Shown: piece after piece, positions 1-4,394 of the stretch
How positions within the stretch are numbered: position 1 is the stretch's first letter
How the letters are laid out: each line of letters starts with the position of its first letter
DNA from: an uncultured Prevotellaceae bacterium
GTDB lineage: Bacteria; Bacteroidota; Bacteroidia; Bacteroidales; Bacteroidaceae
Reading direction: 5' to 3'
Length of the DNA: 5,257 nt
Assembly (NCBI GenBank): GCA_946413885.1
Contig: CAMKMK010000167.1
Coordinates: forward strand, 1 to 5,257
Position numbers and translations under genes: made by a program
Notes under the pieces: model-generated
Told to the model about the DNA's origin: nothing
What the model saw: only the letters and a program-made list of their open reading frames with translations
The model's database searches: none

Positions 1-115
1 GCATTTTTTCCAATCCGCTCTTATGTCAGACTCCTCTTCCTCTGCCCTCTTCGACCTCTCAGGTCGCAGACTGGAGCAGCAACCACAGAAGGGAATCTAC
101 ATCCAGAACAGATAG
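1..115 (+). CDS. C-terminal end of a secreted protein with a Por-secretion-like tail (5' partial)
   Basis: The reading frame starting at base 2 is open from the window edge to TAG at 113-115 and gives 37 residues. The last part reads ALFDLSGRRLEQQPQKGIYI followed by QNR. The pattern DLSGRR...PQKGIYI is typical of the extreme C-terminus of Prevotella and Bacteroides exported proteins, which have a T9SS type A sorting-tail-like beta fold (usual form: YDLxGR, a variable stretch, LPxGIYI, then a short basic end such as NGKKV). The frame ends three residues after GIYI, slightly earlier than many relatives, so the final strand may be shortened. A serine run (SDSSSS) comes before the tail. The body of the protein lies outside the window, so its function cannot be named. 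The call rests on motif recognition by eye; frame 1 is also open here (to TAA at 127-129) but lacks any such motif. Confidence 0.72.
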   Translation, partial: HFFQSALMSDSSSSALFDLSGRRLEQQPQKGIYIQNR

Positions 116-138
116 ACGCTGCTGAGTAAGTGAGAGTA

Positions 139-165
139 GGACACAGAGCTTGTTTATGTGTTTTT
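139..165 (+). terminator. weak terminator-like hairpin after the upstream gene
   Basis: ACACA at 141-145 can pair with TGTGT at 157-161 around an 11-base loop, with two possible G-U pairs extending the base, and the right arm runs into a T stretch (161-165). It lies 24 bases after the stop of the upstream gene. The stem is short and AT-rich, so this is only a candidate. Confidence 0.2.
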
Positions 166-223
166 ACCGAACGTGAAGCAGCTTGACGATAGTCAATGGT
201 GCTGGTTTTCTCGTTGTCAGAAA

Positions 224-255
224 TTTGCAAAAAAACGGGGCGAATCGTAGCTTTT
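224..255 (+). promoter_or_regulatory. Bacteroidetes housekeeping-type promoter for the sigma operon (candidate)
   Basis: TTTG at 224-227 is followed by exactly 20 bases and then TAGCTTTT at 248-255, which matches seven of eight positions of the Bacteroidetes -7 consensus TAnnTTTG (only the last G differs). The same 20-base spacing is seen in the other two promoter candidates of this window. Transcription would start near 260, giving a leader of about 75-80 bases before the sigma gene at 338. Confidence 0.5.
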
Positions 256-286
256 CATAAAAAAATGCATGGAAACTGAAAAAAAA
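229..286. other. three roughly phased A-tracts, possible curved DNA
   Basis: Runs of seven A at 229-235, seven A at 259-265 and eight A at 279-286 have centres about 30 and 20.5 bases apart, close to three and two helical turns. Phased A-tracts of this kind can bend DNA. They lie between the housekeeping-type and ECF-type promoter candidates of the sigma operon. The rest of the 116-337 gap shows no convincing gene. Confidence 0.35.
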
Positions 287-298
287 TTGTATTTTCGT

Positions 299-326
299 GT
301 TACAAAACTGTTTCTTTTACGTCTAT
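299..326 (+). promoter_or_regulatory. ECF-type promoter, possible autoregulation of the sigma gene (candidate)
   Basis: GTTACA at 299-304 and CGTCTAT at 320-326 resemble the two halves of ECF-sigma promoters (a -35 containing AAC/TAC and a -10 of the CGTC/GTCTA type), with 16 bases between GTTAC and CGTC, a usual ECF spacing. The -10-like half ends 11 bases before the sigma start codon, so a transcript from here would have a leader of only a few bases. ECF sigma factors often drive their own gene, which supports the idea, but the recognition sequence of this sigma is not known and the match is by eye. Confidence 0.35.
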
Positions 327-337
327 AGGGCAAAGAT

Positions 338-847
338 ATGTTGAAAAAGGCAGAAACTGGCAGCGTGGAAAAGGATGCTTTCATAAGGATGCTGGAGCAG
401 GTGAGGCCTCGTCTTTTGCTGATGGCCCAGTATTGGCTCGAGGACCAGAGAGAGGCTGAAGATCTTGTGCAGGATGCCCTGCTTAGGCTTTGGGATATGC
501 GTGATGAGGCTATCCGCCGTCCTGATTCTTTGGCCTATGTGGTTGTCCGCAATCTCTGCATTGACCGTTTGCGCAAGCGGACTCGTGTGGAGTATCGGCC
601 CTACATGGATGGTTTCCGTGCGGACCAGCTTCCTTCAAAAGATGACAGGATTTCCCGCGTGATGAGTCTTGTCAACCAGTTGCCTATCATGCAGCAGACG
701 ATCATGCGGATGCGACACATGCAGGAAATGGAGATACCGGCTATTGCTGAATTGCTGGGCATTTCCGAGGTAGCTGTCAGGATGTCGCTGAGCAGAGCCA
801 GAAAGAGGCTGATGGACATGTATAACAAACAAAACCCACAATTATGA
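338..847 (+). CDS. RNA polymerase ECF-type sigma-70 factor
   Basis: This 169-residue protein is an extracytoplasmic-function sigma factor that directs RNA polymerase to a set of promoters after release from its anti-sigma partner. Region sigma-2 covers about residues 23-82, with the typical stretch AEDLVQDALLRLW (40-52) for core binding and -10 recognition, followed by AYVVVRNLCIDRLRKR. Region sigma-4 covers about 105-160, with QLPIMQQTIMRMR leading into a helix-turn-helix, IPAIAELLGISEVAVRMSLSRARKRL, that reads the -35 element. Length and the lack of sigma-1 and sigma-3 regions fit the ECF class. The start at 338 is the first in-frame ATG; Met18 (ATG at 389) is a possible alternative that keeps both domains. 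Its stop overlaps the next start (ATGA, 844-847), which suggests translational coupling with the anti-sigma gene. The regulon is unknown; autoregulation is possible from the ECF-type site just upstream. Confidence 0.95.
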   Translation: MLKKAETGSVEKDAFIRMLEQVRPRLLLMAQYWLEDQREAEDLVQDALLRLWDMRDEAIRRPDSLAYVVVRNLCIDRLRKRTRVEYRPYMDGFRADQLPSKDDRISRVMSLVNQLPIMQQTIMRMRHMQEMEIPAIAELLGISEVAVRMSLSRARKRLMDMYNKQNPQL

Positions 848-1452
848 CACAGGAGCAAACAAACGAATTGATGAAGCGTTACCTGGAAGGAGAAACCTCT
901 CTGGAAGAGGAACGGCAGCTATATCGGTATTTCCGCGAGCAGGACGATATCCCACAGTCCCTGCTACCTTACCGCCAGATGATGCTTGACTTGGCAGCAG
1001 CAGAAGGGACGGAGAAGGAGGACGAACCTTTGGCGGCGGAACTTTTGCGTCAGGAATCCCGTCCATTCGGCTGGAAACGCTATGCTGCCATACTGGTCGG
1101 CATCGTTTTGCTGAGCGGCATTGCCTACGCTGCTTTCCGTACTCATCTCTTTACTCAATCGTGGAGGGCTGAGGAGACTACCGCTGAACTGAAGGACGAC
1201 AAAATTCCAGCCTTGGTCACAGCTGCTGAACACAAGATTTACGATAATGTCCGTTTGGACTCGATTCTCGATGAAATGGGACATTTCTATCACGTAAAGG
1301 TCGAATTCATCGAACCTGGTGCCAAAGAAATCCGTCTCTTCTTCCGCTGGGATCGTGGCCAAAAGGTGGATGATGTGGTGGATATGCTCAATCATTTCCA
1401 GCAGATCCGCATACGTCGCGAGAAAGACAAATTGATGGTGGGTAAAAATTAA
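844..1452 (+). CDS. FecR-like anti-sigma factor with DUF4974-like domain, single-pass membrane protein
   Basis: This 202-residue protein most likely holds the preceding sigma factor at the inner membrane. Residues 1-50 form a charged helical cytoplasmic part with the pattern LMKRYLEGETSLEEERQLY, seen in Bacteroidetes anti-sigma factors (KYxEGxTSxEEExxL). A single membrane helix lies at about 79-98. The periplasmic part ends in a DUF4974-like domain (about 132-198: YDNVRLDSILDEMGHFYHVK ... VDDVVDMLNHFQQI), an STN-like fold that forms the C-terminus of FecR-family proteins. Usual Bacteroidetes FecR proteins are about 300-400 residues and have a FecR beta domain between the membrane helix and DUF4974; here only about 30 residues separate them, so that middle domain is absent. 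The gene overlaps the sigma gene by 4 bases and is followed after 17 bases by the STN protein, the expected periplasmic or outer-membrane partner. The partner role is inferred from gene order and family knowledge. Confidence 0.88.
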   Translation: MTQEQTNELMKRYLEGETSLEEERQLYRYFREQDDIPQSLLPYRQMMLDLAAAEGTEKEDEPLAAELLRQESRPFGWKRYAAILVGIVLLSGIAYAAFRTHLFTQSWRAEETTAELKDDKIPALVTAAEHKIYDNVRLDSILDEMGHFYHVKVEFIEPGAKEIRLFFRWDRGQKVDDVVDMLNHFQQIRIRREKDKLMVGKN

Positions 1453-1456
1453 TTGG

Positions 1457-1462
1457 GGAGGA
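1457..1462 (+). promoter_or_regulatory. strong Shine-Dalgarno site deciding a GTG start
   Basis: GGAGGA at 1457-1462 stands 7 bases before GTG at 1470. Bacteroidetes genes seldom depend on such a site, so its presence, together with a signal peptide that begins right after this codon, supports the GTG as the start of the STN protein. Confidence 0.65.
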
Positions 1463-1469
1463 GAGAATC

Positions 1470-2993
1470 GTGCTGGTAAAATCATGTGGACATAGACTGC
1501 TGATATTTGTGTTGGTGAATCTGCTGGGTGGTGTAGTGGAGGCTCAATCTATCCATTTATCTATTCGCGGGGAACCTTTGCCTGTTGCCTTGCGCGAGTT
1601 GGCACGTGTCTCGCCCGACTATAATATCAATTTCATTTACAATGATTTGGAAGACTTCATTGTAAGTGCAGAGATCAGCGATGCTACTGTTCCCCAGGCG
1701 ATACAACAATTGATAGGTCATTATCCTGTCCGCTTTACAGAAGGGAAAGGCAAGACCATCTATGTGGAGAGTTACGGGAAAGGGTTGCCCCGCTATCGTG
1801 GCGAGGTGGTGTCATCCGAAGGAGTGCCCCTTCCAGAGGTGAACGTTGCCTTGCTCAATCCCGCTGATTCAGCTGTGATAGGAACTGGAGTAAGCGGGGA
1901 GACAGGCGTGTTTGTCATTCCCTCTCGTTGTGAAAAAGCAATGTTGCGCTTCACTCATGTTGCCTACAATCCCGTTTTCATCCATCCTGACTCATACGAA
2001 GTGGGGCACGTGGTCATGCGCAAAAAGAAGCCGAAGACGATGGACACCCTAACGGTGGATTCGGATGCCACACAAACCGTCCCTGTGATGAAGGGAATAA
2101 CCCAGCTGCGCGAGTATCTTGAAGAGAATGTGGGATATCCGCGAGACATCAAAAAAAGGAAACGGATGCGCGTCACGGTCTCTTTCTATCTCAACAGCGA
2201 CAGTACCGTGGCCCTTAAGCGTGTCCTTCATCCCAGAAACCCAAGCCCAGAACTGGTGGTGCGTGTCATGTCGATATTCGAAAGTATCCATCGATGGGTT
2301 CCCAAAGGGAATCTGTCGTACAGTAATGATGAACGGGTGGAACTGAACATGACCTTCTATCTGGATCCCAACTTTCACTATAAGTCAGGCATCAAAGAAG
2401 TGATGCTGATGCGGCCAGGTACCCTCAGTCAGGTTCTTACTGAAGCAGAAAAGTACACTTGTGCCAGCCTGAAAGTCTATGGGCCCCTCAACTCTGCGGA
2501 CATTGTCACCCTGCGCGCTATGTGTGGCGGAGAAGGAAGACGAGGCACGTTGCGGCTGCTGGATTTGAGTAATGCCCGTATTGTCTCTGACGACAGGCCT
2601 TACCTGGACATAGATGCTGTGCTGCATCGTGTGAAGGTTTCTCTGGATCCTTTGGTGGATCAGCGTGTGATACTGAACGACCGGAACATATACATAAATG
2701 CTGTGAATGAGCAGGGAATGGACTGGTATGGACCGCGATGGATAGATTTCACCCAGCCGATGGAGCCGCGTGATCTTCGCAAGATGAACGTGATGGGGAT
2801 GAGGAAACTCAGCGGTCACCGCATAGAGCAGCGTGGCAGTCATTACCATTATGTGGCGTGTACCCATCAAAACACTTTCTACGAGGATATGTTTTACGGG
2901 TGTCCTGACCTGCGGGTCGTCGTTCTTCCCTGGTCCGCCAATATCAGCAGGAAAGTAAACGTGAGGGATGGAAACGTGAAGTACATGAGGTAA
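1470..2993 (+). CDS. exported STN / carboxypeptidase-regulatory / TonB_C-like / BspA LRR-like protein
   Basis: This 507-residue protein is the third gene of the sigma operon and the likely signal-receiving partner. Residues 1-25 are a signal peptide (hydrophobic 10-22, then VVEA before Gln26). Residues 27-99 look like an STN domain (IHLSIRGEPLPVALRELAR ... VPQAIQQLIGHYPVRF), the module that TonB-dependent transducers use to signal to FecR. Residues 109-186 resemble a carboxypeptidase-regulatory-like beta sandwich (GVPLPEVNVALL ... TGVSGETGVFVIP). Residues 206-299 resemble a TonB C-terminal domain (LREYLEENVGYPRDIKK, VSFYLNSDSTV, then PELVVRVMSIFESIHRWVP). Residues 315-372 match the N-terminal cap of BspA-type leucine-rich-repeat proteins (RPGTLSQVL, YTCASLKVYGPLNSADI, TLRLLDLSNARIV), and 470-487 form one LRR_5-like unit (MFYGCPDLRVVVLP). 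No outer-membrane beta barrel is present. Only one clear repeat is visible before the stop, so the LRR part may be reduced. The domain calls after STN are by eye; the function is unknown. Confidence 0.85.
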   Translation: MLVKSCGHRLLIFVLVNLLGGVVEAQSIHLSIRGEPLPVALRELARVSPDYNINFIYNDLEDFIVSAEISDATVPQAIQQLIGHYPVRFTEGKGKTIYVESYGKGLPRYRGEVVSSEGVPLPEVNVALLNPADSAVIGTGVSGETGVFVIPSRCEKAMLRFTHVAYNPVFIHPDSYEVGHVVMRKKKPKTMDTLTVDSDATQTVPVMKGITQLREYLEENVGYPRDIKKRKRMRVTVSFYLNSDSTVALKRVLHPRNPSPELVVRVMSIFESIHRWVPKGNLSYSNDERVELNMTFYLDPNFHYKSGIKEVMLMRPGTLSQVLTEAEKYTCASLKVYGPLNSADIVTLRAMCGGEGRRGTLRLLDLSNARIVSDDRPYLDIDAVLHRVKVSLDPLVDQRVILNDRNIYINAVNEQGMDWYGPRWIDFTQPMEPRDLRKMNVMGMRKLSGHRIEQRGSHYHYVACTHQNTFYEDMFYGCPDLRVVVLPWSANISRKVNVRDGNVKYMR

Positions 2994-3030
2994 TGAGCTA
3001 TCCCTCCTGTTGAATATTTTTGTGATTTTC

Positions 3031-3061
3031 TTGGTCTTTTCATCCAAAATTTGTAATTTTG
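3031..3061 (+). promoter_or_regulatory. Bacteroidetes-type promoter for the small exported protein
   Basis: TTG at 3031-3033 (preceded by C rather than T) is followed by exactly 20 bases and then TAATTTTG at 3054-3061, a full match to the -7 consensus TAnnTTTG. Transcription would start near 3067, about 20 bases before ATG 3087. This separates the small gene from the sigma operon, which ends at 2993. Confidence 0.7.
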
Positions 3062-3086
3062 CGCAGAATTTGATAAGGTGAGAAGA

Positions 3087-3467
3087 ATGTTGCTTGCTAT
3101 GAAACAATCGATGAAGGCATTGTTCGTGGGGATAATGATGCTGTTTGTTGGCATCTGTTTGACTGCGGGTAATAAGGTTCAGCATACTGCCAATCCGCCA
3201 AAGATAGAGGTCGATACGACCAACTTGCAGAATCAGATGCGTGACTTGGGCATTCGCCAGCGCATGAGCACTTCGGCTTTCCCTATCCAGATGCATATTT
3301 CAGGACGCAGCATCCGTGTGGTAAGTGACCACAAGCAGATTCTCCCCATTTACACTCAGAGCGGAGCTTTCTATATGGCTATGCGGTTGAATAAAGGAAC
3401 CAATTGGTTGACTGGTTTGCCTCGTGGACGTTACTTCATAAACAATCGTCCTATCCGCATCAACTGA
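3087..3467 (+). CDS. small exported protein of unknown function with Por-tail-like C-terminal fold
   Basis: No named family was recognised. From ATG 3087 the product has 126 residues; ATG 3099 (MKQSMKALF..., 122 residues) is an equally good start and GTG 3078 is less likely because it lies closer to the promoter. AAGG at 3074-3077 may help the 3087 start. The N-terminus is a signal peptide: short basic part, then ALFVGIMMLFVGICLTA. A polar linker follows. The C-terminal half (HISGRSIRVV ... ILPIYTQSGAFYMAMRL, KGTNWLTGLPRGRYFINNRP) has the strand pattern of a T9SS type A sorting-tail domain (VYxxxG...GTxxLxGLPxGxYxxNG), so the mature protein may be little more than such a beta sandwich. It has its own promoter and lies between the signalling operon and the lipid operon. 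It has no catalytic motif; a small envelope or surface protein is the most that can be inferred. Confidence 0.7.
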   Translation: MLLAMKQSMKALFVGIMMLFVGICLTAGNKVQHTANPPKIEVDTTNLQNQMRDLGIRQRMSTSAFPIQMHISGRSIRVVSDHKQILPIYTQSGAFYMAMRLNKGTNWLTGLPRGRYFINNRPIRIN

Positions 3468-3503
3468 GTCCGTTTTCGTATTATCTAAATGTTTTTTCCC
3501 ACT

Positions 3504-3535
3504 TTTTCCCTAAAACATTTGAGTTTTAGGGAAAA
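3504..3535. repeat. perfect 13-bp inverted repeat overlapping the glsA-like promoter
   Basis: TTTTCCCTAAAAC (3504-3516) and GTTTTAGGGAAAA (3523-3535) are exact reverse complements around the 6-base loop ATTTGA. The loop holds TTTG (3518-3521), the -33 element of the downstream promoter. T runs stand before the left arm rather than after the right arm, unlike a usual intrinsic terminator, so an operator for a dimeric regulator is a fair alternative. A further TTTTTTCCC at 3492-3500 repeats part of the left arm. Confidence 0.75.
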
Positions 3536-3549
3536 TAATGTTATTTTTG
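3518..3549 (+). promoter_or_regulatory. consensus Bacteroidetes promoter of the lipid operon
   Basis: TTTG at 3518-3521, exactly 20 bases, then TATTTTTG at 3542-3549 match the Bacteroidetes -33/-7 consensus (TTTG and TAnnTTTG) at every fixed position. The start of transcription would fall near 3555, leaving a leader of about 18 bases before ATG 3573. The -33 box lies in the loop of the inverted repeat 3504-3535, so a protein bound to that repeat would block it. Confidence 0.75.
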
Positions 3550-3572
3550 CACATTAAATAGAAGAATGCGAG

Positions 3573-4394
3573 ATGGAAGAAGGCAAGCAAGTTGTCTCAG
3601 AAATTGATTTGGACAGCATTATACGCAGTCGTGCAGGCAGCAAGGCGAAATACATTCCCCAGTTTCTGATTAATTGGTTGAAGAAACTGATACATCAGGA
3701 TTTTATCAACATATATTTGCGGCGAGGAGATGAAGGAGTCGCTTTCTGCAAGGGATCGGTTGAGTACTTGGGAGTGAAGGTAAATGTGGAAGGAAGCGAA
3801 AACCTGCCTATGGACGGACGGTATTATACCTTCGTGAGCAATCATCCGTTGGGGGCGATAGATGGAGTAACGCTGGGATGGGTGATAGGCGAGCGCTATG
3901 ATGGGAAGATCAAATATCTGGTGAATGATTTGCTGATGAATCTCAAGGGACTTGCTCCTTTGTGTGTGCCTATCAACAAGTTAGGTAAGCAGTCACGCAG
4001 TTTCCCTGCCATCGTGGAGAGCGCCTTCTCTGGCGAGAATCATGTGATCATGTTCCCAGCTGGCTTGTGTAGCCGCAAAGGTGACGATGGTGTGGTTCGT
4101 GATATAGAGTGGGGTAAAGCCTTTGTCACCAAAAGTGTCCAATATGAGCATGATGTCGTGCCTATTCATTTCTTGGGGCAAAACAGCAACCGTTTTTATA
4201 ATGTGGCTCGTTGGTGCAAACGACTTCATCTGCCCAATTTCGCTATGGCTTTACTACCCGATGAAATGTATCGCAGTCGAGGCAATCAATATACGGTCAG
4301 GATAGGAACTCCTATTCCCTGGCAGACTTTCGACAAGAGCAAGACCGCTAAGCAATGGGCTCAGTGGGTCAAGGAATGTGTTTATCAGTTGTAG
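3573..4394 (+). CDS. glsA: PlsC-type O-acyltransferase for acyl-amino-acid lipid synthesis (GlsA/OlsA-like)
   Basis: This 273-residue protein belongs to the lysophospholipid / 1-acylglycerol-3-phosphate acyltransferase superfamily. Block I is SNHPLGAIDG, with the catalytic His91 and Asp97; the spacing is HX5D rather than the usual HX4D. Block III is FPAGLCSRK (161-169), where the common FPEGTRS has Ala for Glu; block IV is VVPIHF (195-200). In Bacteroides thetaiotaomicron the GlsB/GlsA pair makes glycine lipids: GlsB puts a 3-hydroxy-fatty acid on the amino group of glycine, and GlsA adds a second acyl chain to the hydroxyl of that fatty acid. OlsB/OlsA do the same with ornithine. The adjacent gene is the N-acyltransferase, which supports this role over phosphatidic-acid synthesis. 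The protein should act at the cytoplasmic face of the inner membrane. Only 18-odd bases of leader follow a consensus promoter that overlaps an inverted repeat. The amino-acid substrate cannot be told from sequence alone. Confidence 0.85.
   Translation: MEEGKQVVSEIDLDSIIRSRAGSKAKYIPQFLINWLKKLIHQDFINIYLRRGDEGVAFCKGSVEYLGVKVNVEGSENLPMDGRYYTFVSNHPLGAIDGVTLGWVIGERYDGKIKYLVNDLLMNLKGLAPLCVPINKLGKQSRSFPAIVESAFSGENHVIMFPAGLCSRKGDDGVVRDIEWGKAFVTKSVQYEHDVVPIHFLGQNSNRFYNVARWCKRLHLPNFAMALLPDEMYRSRGNQYTVRIGTPIPWQTFDKSKTAKQWAQWVKECVYQL

Noticed and set aside
21..230. 69-residue open frame on the minus strand in the first gap
   Set aside because: It overlaps the well-matched secreted-protein tail on the + strand, has no recognisable motif, and its arginine/cysteine/serine-rich makeup looks like non-coding translation.
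224..262. 13-codon minus-strand frame (MKSYDSPRFFANF) in the gap before the sigma gene
   Set aside because: It is very short, has no clear ribosome-binding or promoter pattern, and coincides with the + strand promoter candidate.
964..1485. 173-residue open frame on the minus strand
   Set aside because: It is antisense to the anti-sigma gene, which has a clear membrane helix and DUF4974-like domain; no motif is visible in the reverse frame.
2991..3060. Possible frameshift that would extend the LRR part of the STN protein
   Set aside because: The sequence after TAA 2991-2993 turns AT-rich, holds a promoter for the next gene and shows no further LRR-like residues in the frames I read.
2385..3296. 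303-residue open frame on the minus strand
   Set aside because: It is antisense to the STN protein and the small exported protein, which both have clear domain or signal-peptide patterns and promoters; its histidine-rich sequence fits a shadow frame.
3504..3535. Reading of the inverted repeat as a simple intrinsic terminator
   Set aside because: The right arm is followed by TAATG and not by a T run, and the repeat is centred on the -33 box of a perfect promoter; termination stays possible but is not the preferred reading.
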